Source of the DNA: Thermomonas sp. | GTDB taxonomy: Bacteria; Pseudomonadota; Gammaproteobacteria; Xanthomonadales; Xanthomonadaceae | DNA length: 64,000 bases | Direction: 5' to 3' | NCBI RefSeq assembly: GCF_020850895.1 | Contig: NZ_JADZDS010000022.1 | Coordinates: 1-64,000, forward strand | Shown: positions 1-11,352 of the stretch, in pieces | Numbering within the stretch: position 1 is the stretch's first letter | Layout: every line of letters begins with the position of its first letter | The notes under the pieces: model-generated | Told to the model about the DNA's origin: nothing | The model's database searches: none | The model's input: the letters and a program-made list of their open reading frames with translations, nothing else | Translations under genes and position numbers: made by a program

Positions 1-67
1 CCGCTGCAGGCTGGCCCGCCCTGAATGCTTCCGTTTATCGCGAGGAGCACGGAATCGAGGACACCCG

Positions 68-96
68 CCGAGTTGAGCCGCACCGAGTTGAGCCGC
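68..96. repeat. Tandem direct repeat, 14-bp unit CCGAGTTGAGCCGC twice, 15-bp period
   Basis: Read directly: CCGAGTTGAGCCGC at 68-81 and again at 83-96, separated by one A. Confidence 0.9.
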
Positions 97-159
97 CTGG
101 GCATGCGACGAACCGCCGATCCGGCCAGGTGCTTGCACGGCACGGAGATGGCGGCTTGA

Positions 160-1386
<1,227 letters not shown>

Positions 1387-1587
1387 GCCGGCTGCGCTCG
1401 CCTGGCTCGGGCGCATGCGGTGCGCGCAATTGTCATTGAGCAGCAGTCAACTGCGGTTGCTGTGCTCCGCCTGCACCCGATCCGGCTTCGCTCTCAACGG
1501 CTCGGCAGCTGCGTTGTAAAGTCCTTCCGGTCCTGGGCCAAACTGTCGAAAGTCATGTCCATTCAACCGCCCTGCTGAGCCACTGCC

Positions 1588-2508
1588 GTGCCCAGTCCCG
1601 CCAGCACTTCCTCAGTCCGTCCCGGCGAAGTCGCCGGCGTGCTGCGGCTGCTGGCCTTCATCATCCTGGCCGTTGCCCTGATGGTGCTCGATCATCGCGG
1701 TGGTTGGCTGCACGCCACCCGTGCCCGGGCCGAGGCGCTGGTGCAGCCACTGTGGTGGCTGGCGGGGCAACCGGCGCGGATCGGGACCGCGCTGAGCGAA
1801 AACGCCACCACCCGCGTGCAGTTGGCGCGGGACAACGAACGCCTGCGCCACGAGCTGCTGCTCGCTTCCGCGCGCTATGCGCGCCTGCGCACGGCGGCTG
1901 CCGAGAACGACCGCTTGCGCGGGCTGCTGGATACCGCGCAACGGCGGCGGCTCGACGTCCAGCTGGCAGCCGTCATCGACATCGACCAGGATCCGACCCG
2001 CCAGCGCCTGTTGCTGGATCTCGGGAGCAGCAGCGGGGTGCATTCCGGGCAGACCGTGATCGATGCCGGTGGGCTGATGGGGCAGGTCATTGCAACCACG
2101 GCCACGACCGCGACCGTGCTGTTGCTGACCGATCCGGACCACGCGGTGCCGGTGCTGGTGGCACGTTCCGGGGTGCGGCTGGTCGTCTATGGCGTCGGTC
2201 GCAGCAACGAGCTGAAGGTGGGCGATGTCCCACGCTCCGCCGACGTGCGGGTGGGTGATGAGCTGCTCACGTCGGGATTGGGCGGACGGTTCCCCCCGGG
2301 ACTCGCCGTGGGGCGGATCGGCGCGTTGCACGTGGGCGAGGCCCATGCGTTCCTCGAGGGCGATGTGATTCCGGCGGCGCAATTCGATCGAGGACTCGAC
2401 GTGCTCCTGCTGCGCGGCTACCGTGCGCCGGAAAGCCCGCCGGTTGCCACGGTGGCCGGGGTGCCTGCAACTGCGACTGCATCAGGCCAGCAAGGACGCA
2501 CGCCATGA
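1588..2508 (+). CDS. mreC: Rod shape-determining protein MreC
   Basis: N-terminal TM segment, coiled coil, MreC beta domain; directly downstream of mreB. Confidence 0.95.
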   Translation: MPSPASTSSVRPGEVAGVLRLLAFIILAVALMVLDHRGGWLHATRARAEALVQPLWWLAGQPARIGTALSENATTRVQLARDNERLRHELLLASARYARLRTAAAENDRLRGLLDTAQRRRLDVQLAAVIDIDQDPTRQRLLLDLGSSSGVHSGQTVIDAGGLMGQVIATTATTATVLLLTDPDHAVPVLVARSGVRLVVYGVGRSNELKVGDVPRSADVRVGDELLTSGLGGRFPPGLAVGRIGALHVGEAHAFLEGDVIPAAQFDRGLDVLLLRGYRAPESPPVATVAGVPATATASGQQGRTP

Positions 2509-2984
2509 CCCGGTTGCGCAACGGCTGGGTGCTCCCGGTCAGCCTGCTGCTGGCGATCCTGCTGGAGCTGTTGCCGTTGCCCGGCGTGTTGCAGCCGCTG
2601 CGGCCTTACTGGCTGGCCTTGGTGCTGGCGTACTGGCTGCTGGAGGCGCCGGAGCGGGTTGGTCCCGGGGTGGCGTTTGCAGTGGGTCTGGCGGGCGATC
2701 TTGCCTACGGCAGCCTGCTTGGCGAACAGGCGCTGCGATTGGTGATCCTTGCGTTCATCATCGAACGCTTCCGTGCGCGCATGCGCTTCTTCCCGATGTC
2801 ACAGCAGGCGCTTTCGATGGGCATCCTGCTGTTCAATGACAAGGTGGTCGTGTCTGCGGTCCACCTCGTTTTGGGTGTCCCGCCACCGCCGTGGGAAGCG
2901 TGGTTGGCGCCGTTGGTCGGTCTGTTGCTGTGGCCTCCGCTGCACCTCATGATGGACCTCGTGCGCTTGCGCCGGAGGGCCTGA
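2505..2984 (+). CDS. mreD: Rod shape-determining protein MreD
   Basis: About 159-aa multi-TM protein overlapping mreC (ATGA); conserved position. Confidence 0.93.
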   Translation: MTRLRNGWVLPVSLLLAILLELLPLPGVLQPLRPYWLALVLAYWLLEAPERVGPGVAFAVGLAGDLAYGSLLGEQALRLVILAFIIERFRARMRFFPMSQQALSMGILLFNDKVVVSAVHLVLGVPPPPWEAWLAPLVGLLLWPPLHLMMDLVRLRRRA

Positions 2985-2987
2985 GGC

Positions 2988-4943
2988 ATGGTCCGCGGCG
3001 CGCGCCCGATGCGGGACCAGGCTGCCGAGGCAGCGTTGTTCCGCAATCGAGCTCTGGTGGGATTCCTGATCGCCGCGCTCGGCCTGCTGGCCTTGGCCGG
3101 CTGGTATTTCAAGCTGCAGGTGCTGGAGCACGACACCTTCGCGACCCGTTCGGAAGCCAACCGGATGCGACTGGTCCCTGTGGCACCCGCGCGCGGACTG
3201 ATCTATGACCGCAACGGCAAGATCCTAGCCGACAACGTCGCCGCATGGCGCTTGGAGGCAACCCCGGAACGCGCCGGAGACGGAGTGGTGCTGTTGGCCA
3301 GGCTGCGCGGCGTGGTTCAACTTGATCCCGAGCAGCAGCGTCGCTTCCTCAGCGACTACCGTGCTAGCCGGCCGTTCCGCCCGGTGACGATCAAGCTGCG
3401 GATTTCCGATGCGGAGGCGGCGAGATTCGTGGTCGACCGTTGGCGCCTGCCCGGCGTCGAACTGGTGCCCTATCTTGAGCGCGTGTATCCCTATGGTGCA
3501 TTGCTGGCGCACGTGGTTGGCTATGTCGGGCGCGTCGATGAACGCGATCAGTCTGAAATGGGGGATGTGGCAGGCGTCTTCACCCACGCCGGCAAGACCG
3601 GGATCGAGCGCTACTACGAGACGCAGCTGCGCGGGCGCCCCGGCTATCGGCGAATGGAGACCAATGTTGCCGGACGCACGGTACGCACGTTGGGCATCGT
3701 GCCGGCCGTGGCGGGCACCGATCTGAAGTTGTCGATCGACATTGACCTGCAGCGGGCGATGACCGAGGCCTTTGGTGATCTGGAAGGCTCGGCGGTGGCG
3801 ATCGATCCACGCACCGGTGAGATCCTGGCCATGGTCAGCCTGCCCAGCTTCGATCCGAACCTGTTCGTCAACGGCATCAGCCACGCCGATTTCAAGGCGC
3901 TCAACGACAATCCCTCGCGTCCGCAGTTCAACCGCGTCGTTCTCGGCGGCGTCGCACCCGGATCGACAATCAAGCCGATCCTTGGCCTTGCTGGCCTCGA
4001 CAGCGGCGTGCGTCGACCCGAGGACCGGACCCTGTCGACCGGAATGTTCTTCTTGCCCGGGCAACGGCGCGGGTATGGTGATTCCCATCGCGGTGGCCAC
4101 GGTTGGACCGATTTGCGCAAGTCGATCTCGCAGTCGGTCAATACCTACTACTACAAGCTGGCGCTGGACATGGGCATTGGCCGTGTCGATGACTACCTGG
4201 GGCGCTATGGGTTCGGTCGTCCGACTGGGGTGGATCTTGCCGGCGAAACCGGGGGCATCCTGCCTTCGCCAGCGTGGAAGGCGAAGAACGCACCCAGCCA
4301 GGGCAGGTGGTATCCCGGGGATACGGTCATCACCGGGATCGGCCAGGGGTTCTGGAAGGTGACGCCACTGCAACTGGTGAAGGCCACCGGAGGGCTGGCC
4401 ACCGGCTGGCTGCGCACTCCGCATCTGGTCATCGACACCCGCGATCGGTTCGATGCCCCATGGCAGCGCGCACCGGTGCGTCCGGCCGAACGCATGAGTA
4501 CCAATCCGGCGCACTTGCAAGCGGTGCGCGAGGGCATGATCGATACCGTCCACGGGTACGGCACCGCCACCAATATTCGCCCTGGCCTGACCTATCTGAT
4601 CGCCGGCAAGACCGGCACCGCGCAGGTGGTCAGCCGCCGCGGTGCGGCGGCGATCAATCCGCGCAGCCTGCCGATGCACCTGCGCCATCGCGCGTTGTTC
4701 ATCGCCTTCGCGCCGGCCGATGCGCCGCGTATAGCAATTGCGGTGTCGATCGAAGGTGGTGGCTACGGCGCTTCGACGGCGGCACCGATCGCGCGCAAGG
4801 TGTTTGATGCCTGGCTGGTCGGCAAACCGGTGGAGCCCGCGCAGCCGGGGGCGGCGGAGGTGCGGGTGGATCGCCCGGATTTCTCCGGAGTCCAAGGTAG
4901 CCCGGACGCACTGCCAGGGCCGTCGCCGGAGGACGTGCGATGA
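2988..4943 (+). CDS. mrdA: Penicillin-binding protein 2 (transpeptidase)
   Basis: PBP dimerisation domain (APARGLIYDRNGKILADN), active-site GSTIKP, SVN and KTGTAQV motifs. Confidence 0.96.
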   Translation: MVRGARPMRDQAAEAALFRNRALVGFLIAALGLLALAGWYFKLQVLEHDTFATRSEANRMRLVPVAPARGLIYDRNGKILADNVAAWRLEATPERAGDGVVLLARLRGVVQLDPEQQRRFLSDYRASRPFRPVTIKLRISDAEAARFVVDRWRLPGVELVPYLERVYPYGALLAHVVGYVGRVDERDQSEMGDVAGVFTHAGKTGIERYYETQLRGRPGYRRMETNVAGRTVRTLGIVPAVAGTDLKLSIDIDLQRAMTEAFGDLEGSAVAIDPRTGEILAMVSLPSFDPNLFVNGISHADFKALNDNPSRPQFNRVVLGGVAPGSTIKPILGLAGLDSGVRRPEDRTLSTGMFFLPGQRRGYGDSHRGGHGWTDLRKSISQSVNTYYYKLALDMGIGRVDDYLGRYGFGRPTGVDLAGETGGILPSPAWKAKNAPSQGRWYPGDTVITGIGQGFWKVTPLQLVKATGGLATGWLRTPHLVIDTRDRFDAPWQRAPVRPAERMSTNPAHLQAVREGMIDTVHGYGTATNIRPGLTYLIAGKTGTAQVVSRRGAAAINPRSLPMHLRHRALFIAFAPADAPRIAIAVSIEGGGYGASTAAPIARKVFDAWLVGKPVEPAQPGAAEVRVDRPDFSGVQGSPDALPGPSPEDVR

Positions 4944-6070
4944 AGCTTCTGCTGCGGCTGTTCACGGATGTCTTCGAACGCGTGGCGCGCAGCCTCGACC
5001 TGCCGTTGCTGGCGGCCTTGCTGGCATTGATGGGGGTTGGTCTGGTGACCCAGTACAGCGCCAGCGGCGAATCGTTGCGTGGCGTCGCCATGCAAGGTGC
5101 GTTCTACTGCATCGGCACGGTGGCGCTGTGGCTGGCGTCGCGGACGCCGTCGCACCTGCTCAAGCAGGCGACCCCGGCGCTGTTCCTGCTGTCGCTGGTC
5201 CCGATGGTGCTGGTGCTGTTCATCGGTGGCGGCAAGTACGGCAACCACTGGATCAAACTTGGCTTCTTCAACGTCCAGCCAGCCGAACTGTGCAAGCTCA
5301 GCCTGCCGCTGATGCTGGCCTGGCATTTCAATCGCCATGCGCTTCCGCCACGGTTCACGGTCTTGCTCAAGGCGCTGGCGATCATCGCGTTGCCGGTCGG
5401 CCTGACCCTGCTGCAGCGCGACCTTGGCACTGCGGTCCTGATCCTGGCCACCGGCGTGTTCGTGTTGTTTCTTGCCGGCACCTCATGGTGGTGGTGGTGC
5501 AGTGGTGCCGCGATGGGCGGCAGCCTGTTTGCGCTGGTGATGCTGGCGCCGATCGAGTGGTTCTCCTTCCTGCGCCCCTACCAGCAGAACCGCATCCTGA
5601 CCTTCCGTGACCCGGACAACGACCCGATGGGTGCTGGCTGGAACATCCTGCAATCGCAGATCGCGATCGGTGGCGGCGGCTTGACCGGGAAGGGTTGGGG
5701 GCAGGGCACCCAGTCGCACCTGAACTATCTGCCCGAACACACCACCGATTTCGCGTTCTCGGTGCTGTCGGAAGAATTTGGTTGGCTGGGCGTCGCCTTC
5801 GTGCTGGCGCTGTACCTGTTTGTCGTTGCACGCTGCCTGTGGATTGCGATGGACGCCCGCGATCCCTTTTCGCGTCTGGCTGCCGGCACGATCGGGCTGT
5901 CGTTGTTTGCCTATGTGGTGGTCAACGGCGGCATGATCTCCGGCCTGCTGCCGGTGGTGGGCGTGCCGATGCCACTGCTCAGCTACGGCGGCACCTCGGC
6001 AGTCACCTTGCTGCTGGGATTCGGCTTGGTGATGGCGCTCAAGTCGCGGCGCCCCGGGCAGCGCGGTTGA
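4940..6070 (+). CDS. rodA: Rod shape-determining protein RodA (SEDS glycosyltransferase)
   Basis: SEDS signatures: NHWIKLGFFNVQPAELCKL, LPEHTTDFAFSVLSEEFGW, PLLSYGGTSAVTLLLGFG. Confidence 0.96.
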   Translation: MKLLLRLFTDVFERVARSLDLPLLAALLALMGVGLVTQYSASGESLRGVAMQGAFYCIGTVALWLASRTPSHLLKQATPALFLLSLVPMVLVLFIGGGKYGNHWIKLGFFNVQPAELCKLSLPLMLAWHFNRHALPPRFTVLLKALAIIALPVGLTLLQRDLGTAVLILATGVFVLFLAGTSWWWWCSGAAMGGSLFALVMLAPIEWFSFLRPYQQNRILTFRDPDNDPMGAGWNILQSQIAIGGGGLTGKGWGQGTQSHLNYLPEHTTDFAFSVLSEEFGWLGVAFVLALYLFVVARCLWIAMDARDPFSRLAAGTIGLSLFAYVVVNGGMISGLLPVVGVPMPLLSYGGTSAVTLLLGFGLVMALKSRRPGQRG

Positions 6071-6141
6071 GGCTTCCGGGAAGCCGGAACCTGAATGCAG
6101 CAGTCTTACGAACCGCCCGCTGCGTGCTACCCTGCGCGCGG

Positions 6142-7275
6142 ATGATCCGCCGCGCCCTGCCCTGTGTCGCTGCGCTCGCGTTGGTTGCGTGCGCCGCGCC
6201 CCCGCCCAAGCCGGCCCCCGTGGCTGCGGCGCGGGGAATCTCGCCTCCTGTGGCCACCGCGCCCGCAGTTGCCGGAACCCAGCAGCCCCCTGCAGCCAGC
6301 ATGCACATCCGTGAATTGGACGCCGCGCGCGCGGAGTTCATCCGCAATACCTCACAGCGCTTTGGCATTCCGGCGGCACAGATCGAGGTGGTTCTCGCGG
6401 GCGCGCAGATTCGCGATTCCATCATCAAGGCGATGTCGCGTCCGGCTGAAGCCAAGCCGTGGCGCGACTATCGCCCGATCTTCCTGCAGCCTGCGCGGAT
6501 CGACGCCGGACGCGCTTTCCTCGCCGCCCATCGCGAAGATCTGCAACGCGCCGAAGACAAATACGGCGTGCCGAAGGAAATCATCGCCGCCATCCTCGGC
6601 GTGGAAACCGGTTACGGCGGCAACAAGGGCAGCTATCCGGTAGTGGATGCCTTGTACACGCTGGCCTTCGCCTATCCGCGCAGCGGCGATCCGGCCAAGC
6701 TCGCCTACGAGGATCGACGGGAAGCGTTCTTCCGCGATGAGTTGGCGCAATTGTTTGCGCTGGGCAAGGAAGAACACCTCGACATCACCAGCCTCAAGGG
6801 CAGCTATGCCGGCGCGATGGGTTGGGGCCAGTTCATGCCGTCGAGCTATCGCCAATTCGCGGTCGATGGTGATGGCGATGGCAAGCGCGACCTGTTCAAT
6901 GACCTCGATGACGTGTTCGCGTCGGTGGCCAACTACTTTGCGCAAAAGGGACAGTGGCAGCGTGGTGGGCTGGTGATGGTGCGTGCCGTCCGTGGTGCCG
7001 ACGCGCAGGATTTCGTCAATCCGGGCAACGCCGTCACCTTGGACCAGACCCTGGCGGGGCTGGCCGCGTTGGATTATCGACCGGCGAGTCCGGTGACCTT
7101 GGCGCCGGCCACGCCGCTGACCCTGATCACCCTCGACGGTGCCGCCGGACCCGAATACTGGATCGTCTTCAACGACTTCAAGGCGATCACCACCTACAAC
7201 ATCTCGCGCCACTACGCGACCGCGGTCTACCAACTGTCCGAACTGATCGCCGGCCGCAGCGGAGACGCCGGGTGA
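6142..7275 (+). CDS. mltB: Lytic murein transglycosylase B
   Basis: Lipoprotein signal MIRRALPCVAALALVACA; AAILGVETGYGGNKGSYPVVDALYTLAF and AGAMGWGQFMPSSYRQF motifs. The ORF-track extension to 5695 overlaps rodA and is not coding. Confidence 0.94.
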   Translation: MIRRALPCVAALALVACAAPPPKPAPVAAARGISPPVATAPAVAGTQQPPAASMHIRELDAARAEFIRNTSQRFGIPAAQIEVVLAGAQIRDSIIKAMSRPAEAKPWRDYRPIFLQPARIDAGRAFLAAHREDLQRAEDKYGVPKEIIAAILGVETGYGGNKGSYPVVDALYTLAFAYPRSGDPAKLAYEDRREAFFRDELAQLFALGKEEHLDITSLKGSYAGAMGWGQFMPSSYRQFAVDGDGDGKRDLFNDLDDVFASVANYFAQKGQWQRGGLVMVRAVRGADAQDFVNPGNAVTLDQTLAGLAALDYRPASPVTLAPATPLTLITLDGAAGPEYWIVFNDFKAITTYNISRHYATAVYQLSELIAGRSGDAG

Positions 7276-8687
7276 GCTTGCGCCGGCTGCTGCTGGCCAC
7301 GCTGCCGCTGGTGCTGGCGGCCTGCGCCACGACCGGCAACCGGACGGCATCCGCCCCGGCTCCTGCACCGGCCCCGAACGTGCCGGACGCCGCGGCGACA
7401 GCGCCGCCAGAGGCGCTCCGGACGTCGCCGTATGCGCCAGCCCAGGAAGACCCGACCAAGCGCGGTGATTATGTGGCAGGTGGTTTGTTCCAGCCGGGCG
7501 TGCCGGACACCGTGCCGACCGACATCCCCGATGTCGACGCGATTCCCGAACCGGTGGTACGCGACGAACCGCGGGCGCGCACGGGCAACCGCGACTACGT
7601 CGTCCTTGGCAGGAAATATCGGGTGTTGGACGATGCCGAAGGCTATGTCGAGGAAGGCAATGCCTCCTACTACGGCAGGAAGTTCCACGGTCGTCGCACC
7701 TCCAGTTCGGAGGTGTACGACATGTACGCCTTCACCGCGGCGCACCGCACCCTGCCGCTGCCAAGTTACGTTCGGGTGACCAATCTCGCCAACGGCCGTT
7801 CGGTCATCGTGCGGGTCAATGACCGCGGACCGTTCCATGCCAACCGGATCATCGACTTGAGCTATGCCGCCGCGGTCAAGCTCGGCTATCGCGAACGCGG
7901 CACCGCGCGGGTGCGGGTGGAAGCACTGACGCCCGAGGATGGGGAGAGCGTCGAGGCGGCACGCGCGGAAACGCTGGCAACGCCGAGCGGGATGGATCGT
8001 TTGGTGGCTGGGTTGCCGCAGGCGTCGGCAACAGGTGCGACATCCCCTCCCCCCATGCCCCCGGGGGCACGGGGTGCCGCCGCCGCAGGTCCTTTGCCGG
8101 CCGCATCCCAGGCACCGCGTGCTGCCCCTGCACCCACCGCTGCTGCCAACGGAAATCGGTTTTACATGCAGCAGGGCGGACGCAACATGACCGCCGGCGA
8201 ATTCGACGCTTGGATGGCCACGCGCGGCATCCGTGTGGCCACCGGCCGACCAGAGTCGGTGCGATCCACGCCTGCTGTCACCGAATCACGGCCTGACGCG
8301 CCACCAGCGGTTGCCGGAGTCGCGTTGGCCTCGGCTCCCGCCGCCGCAGTCCAGACTGGCTCCGTCGCCCATGCTGCGACCACGCAAGCCTCCGGACCGG
8401 CAACCGTCGCGACCGGCGTGACGTCACCCGCTGCGCCGTTGCCTACGAGCGGAAGCGATGCCGTCGTGCTCCAGGTCGCCAGCTTCAGCAACGAGGACAA
8501 CGCCCGACAGGCGTTGTCGGTGTTGCAGCACGCGGCGGTCACGCAGGCCCGGCTGCTGGTCGCAGAGGTGGGGGGCCGCCAAGTCTGGCGGCTGCGGGTG
8601 GGGCCGGTCGAGCCGGAGTCCGTGTCGGAACTTGCGTCCCGGATCGAAGGTCTAGGCATGGGTCGACCGCAGCGCGTGATCGACTGA
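7272..8687 (+). CDS. rlpA: Septal ring lytic transglycosylase RlpA family protein with C-terminal SPOR domain
   Basis: GTG start overlapping the mltB stop; lipobox LVLAACA; double-psi beta barrel GNASYYGRKFHGRRTSSSEVYDMYAFTAAHRTLPLPSYVRVTNL; Ala/Pro-rich linker; C-terminal VLQVASFSNEDNARQAL SPOR-like region. Confidence 0.92.
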   Translation: MSLRRLLLATLPLVLAACATTGNRTASAPAPAPAPNVPDAAATAPPEALRTSPYAPAQEDPTKRGDYVAGGLFQPGVPDTVPTDIPDVDAIPEPVVRDEPRARTGNRDYVVLGRKYRVLDDAEGYVEEGNASYYGRKFHGRRTSSSEVYDMYAFTAAHRTLPLPSYVRVTNLANGRSVIVRVNDRGPFHANRIIDLSYAAAVKLGYRERGTARVRVEALTPEDGESVEAARAETLATPSGMDRLVAGLPQASATGATSPPPMPPGARGAAAAGPLPAASQAPRAAPAPTAAANGNRFYMQQGGRNMTAGEFDAWMATRGIRVATGRPESVRSTPAVTESRPDAPPAVAGVALASAPAAAVQTGSVAHAATTQASGPATVATGVTSPAAPLPTSGSDAVVLQVASFSNEDNARQALSVLQHAAVTQARLLVAEVGGRQVWRLRVGPVEPESVSELASRIEGLGMGRPQRVID

Positions 8688-8867
8688 GCCATGGTGGGCA
8701 CGTGTCCCCGCCGGCAGGGACGCATGGCGTTTTGGCTTCCTGCTGCAGTCAGCGGTCGGAGCGATCCGAGGAGATTCAGCCCGGATTCGCTGCAACCATC
8801 ACTAGAATAGGCCTTCCGTTCGTCGTACCTGCCGGTCTGTCCCCGGCCCCCTGAGGAGAATTCCCGG

Positions 8868-10088
8868 ATGCGGTTGCGTTCGCTGTCGTTGATCGTGCTG
8901 GCCAGCGCCGGCCTCGTTATTGGAGCAGGCCTGCTGCCCGCTCCCGGTTTTGCCCAGTCGCCGCCAGCGACCGCCCCCGCGGCGCTCAGCGACAGCCTGC
9001 CGATCCCCGCCGCACCGGCACCCAAGTCCAGCAAGGCCTGGCTGGTCATGGATTACCAGACCGGGGAAATCCTTGCAGGCGAGAACATCGATGCCCAACT
9101 CGAGCCGGCAAGCATCACCAAGGTGATGACCAGCTATGTGCTCGCAGCCGAGATCGCCGCCGGCAAGATCCATCGCAATGATCCGGTCATGATGAGCGAG
9201 CACGCCTGGCGCGCAGGCGGCGCGGGCACCGATGGCAGCTACAGCGGATTCGAGGTCAACAAGACTGCCCCGCTGGAGCAGATGGAGATCGGCATGGTGG
9301 TGCAGTCGGGCAATGATGCCGCGATCGCGCTGGCCGAACACGCCGCCGGCAGCGAAGAGGCCTTCGCACAGCTGATGAATGCCTATGCGAAGAGGATCGG
9401 CATGGCCCGCTCGCACTTCGTCAATCCGCATGGGCTCTCGGCGCAGGGCCACGTCAGCACCGCGCGCGACCTGGCCTTGCTCGGGCGTGCGCTGATCCAT
9501 GATTTCCCGGAAGCCTACGCCTACAACAGGATCAAGGAATTCACCGTCGGCCCGATCACCCAGCCCAACCGCAACCTGCTGCTGTGGCGCGATCCTTCCG
9601 TGGATGGCATCAAGACCGGACACACCGCGAACGCTGGTTATTGCCTGATGGCCTCGGCCCAGCGCGGTGACCAGCGCCTGATCACCGTGGTGCTGGGGGA
9701 CACCAGCGAGAACCAGCGCGCGGTGGATTCGTTGGCCCTGCTCAACTGGGGCTTCCGCTTCTACGAAACGCACCGACTCTACGAAGCCAATCGTCCGCTG
9801 GCGACGCCGAAGGTATGGAAGGGCGAGGCCGACTTGGTCCGGGTTGGCGTTGCGGCACCACTGCTGGTGACTGCGCAGCGTGGCAAGTACGCGCAACTCA
9901 AGGCCAGCATGGACCTGCCGCGTTCGCTCATCGCCCCGATAGCAAAAGGCCAGCGGATCGGCACGGTCAAGGTGATGCTGGACGGCCGGGTGGTTGCGCA
10001 GGCGCCGCTGGTGGCGCTGGCTGCGGTGGAGGAAGCGGGCTTCTTCAAGCGCCTCTGGCACGACCTGCTGATGTGGTGGGAAAGCTGA
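8868..10088 (+). CDS. dacC: D-alanyl-D-alanine carboxypeptidase (PBP5/6 family)
   Basis: SITK, SGNDA and KTGHT motifs; signal peptide; C-terminal amphipathic tail WHDLLMWWES. Confidence 0.92.
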   Translation: MRLRSLSLIVLASAGLVIGAGLLPAPGFAQSPPATAPAALSDSLPIPAAPAPKSSKAWLVMDYQTGEILAGENIDAQLEPASITKVMTSYVLAAEIAAGKIHRNDPVMMSEHAWRAGGAGTDGSYSGFEVNKTAPLEQMEIGMVVQSGNDAAIALAEHAAGSEEAFAQLMNAYAKRIGMARSHFVNPHGLSAQGHVSTARDLALLGRALIHDFPEAYAYNRIKEFTVGPITQPNRNLLLWRDPSVDGIKTGHTANAGYCLMASAQRGDQRLITVVLGDTSENQRAVDSLALLNWGFRFYETHRLYEANRPLATPKVWKGEADLVRVGVAAPLLVTAQRGKYAQLKASMDLPRSLIAPIAKGQRIGTVKVMLDGRVVAQAPLVALAAVEEAGFFKRLWHDLLMWWES

Positions 10089-10152
10089 TCGCGGTGGCGG
10101 CATGCGCGGACAGGTGCTTGCCTGAAGCGCGGGCCATCCCCATTTTCCTGGC

Positions 10153-10434
10153 ATGAACAACATCCATTCCGACAGTCCCGAGCACGGCTTCCAGTTCCCC
10201 GGCGTCTTCGAGCTGTCGGCGATGGGCCGTGCCGACAGGCAGCTTGAATCCGAACTGCCGCGGCACCTGCTGGCGGCCGGCATCGAGGTCCTGCACGAAA
10301 CCGTCAACTGGCGGTATTCCGCCAACGGCAACTATGTCTCCGTGCGTATCTGCTTCCGCGCCGCCTCGCGCGAAGATTACGAGCGTGCCCACCGCGCGCT
10401 GCGCGAACACCCGGAAGTGAAGTGGACGCTGTGA
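10153..10434 (+). CDS. ybeD: DUF493 / YbeD family protein
   Basis: Small protein between dacC and lipB; conserved position and [12 protein letters not shown] sequence. Confidence 0.85.
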   Translation: MNNIHSDSPEHGFQFPGVFELSAMGRADRQLESELPRHLLAAGIEVLHETVNWRYSANGNYVSVRICFRAASREDYERAHRALREHPEVKWTL

Positions 10435-10481
10435 GCCCCGTATGCCTGCTCGCCGGTGCGCGGGGGAATGCCGGCGAACGC

Positions 10482-11150
10482 ATGACAGTCCGGAACCCTC
10501 GCCCTGCCGTCCTGCGTGATCTCGGCTACCAAGCCTATGCGCCGGTCTGGCATGCGATGCAGGCCTTCACCGATGCGCGTGATGCGGACACAGTCGACGA
10601 GTTGTGGCTGGTCGAGCACGAGCCGGTGTTCACCCTCGGCCAGGCCGGGAAACCCGAGCATGTGCTGATGGCGGGCGATATCCCCGTCATCCATGTCGAT
10701 CGCGGCGGCCAGGTGACCTACCACGGCCCCGGCCAGATCGTCGCCTATCCCTTGCTCGATTTGAAACGTCTGAAGATCGGGGTGCGTGATTACGTCTGCA
10801 AGATCGAACAGGCCGTCATCGACACCCTCGCGGAATGGAATGTGGTTGGCGTTCGGCGTGCCGGTGCGCCCGGGGTCTACGTGGGCGATGCCAAGATCGC
10901 CGCGCTCGGCATCCGGGTCCGCCGCGGCTGTGCCTTCCACGGTCTTGCCTTCAACATCACCGGCGAGAGCACGCCACCGTTTGCGCGCATCAACCCCTGT
11001 GGCTATGCCGGGCTGCAGGTGGTGGCGCTGCAGGACATCGGAGGCCCGACTTCGCTGGACGTGGTGAAACCGGTGCTGGTGGATCAGTTGTCGCGTCAGT
11101 TCGGGCTGGCATGGCGGAAAGCCGAGACGCCCCCGGAGGTGCCTGTCTGA
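10482..11150 (+). CDS. lipB: Lipoyl(octanoyl) transferase LipB
   Basis: [49 protein letters not shown] motifs. Start inferred (ORF opens at 10422). Confidence 0.95.
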   Translation: MTVRNPRPAVLRDLGYQAYAPVWHAMQAFTDARDADTVDELWLVEHEPVFTLGQAGKPEHVLMAGDIPVIHVDRGGQVTYHGPGQIVAYPLLDLKRLKIGVRDYVCKIEQAVIDTLAEWNVVGVRRAGAPGVYVGDAKIAALGIRVRRGCAFHGLAFNITGESTPPFARINPCGYAGLQVVALQDIGGPTSLDVVKPVLVDQLSRQFGLAWRKAETPPEVPV

Positions 11151-11352
11151 TGGGGCCGCTGAAGTCCGGGCTTGCCGCCACCTGGGGACGGCGGGTGGCC
11201 CCGGGACATGGCCAGCGTTCACATTCGTTGATGCGCGCAAGCTACAGTGAAGGCACGAAGAGGGTGCGGACTTCCGGCACTGGCCGGGCGCCTGCATCTG
11301 TTGCAATTTTCCACGATCCCTTGGCAGCGGCGCCCTGCGTCGCGGAGACACG

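Noticed and set aside
3225-4895. 556-aa minus-strand ORF opposite PBP2
   Set aside because: Antisense of a well-supported CDS; His/Arg/Gln-rich translation typical of artefacts.
5695-6141. N-terminal extension of mltB through rodA
   Set aside because: Overlaps rodA out of frame; a lipoprotein signal begins at 6142.
8689-8735. Possible terminator after rlpA (GTCCC...GGGAC with CATGG/CCATG extension and TTTT)
   Set aside because: Short interrupted stem with only four Ts several bases away; too weak to list as a feature.
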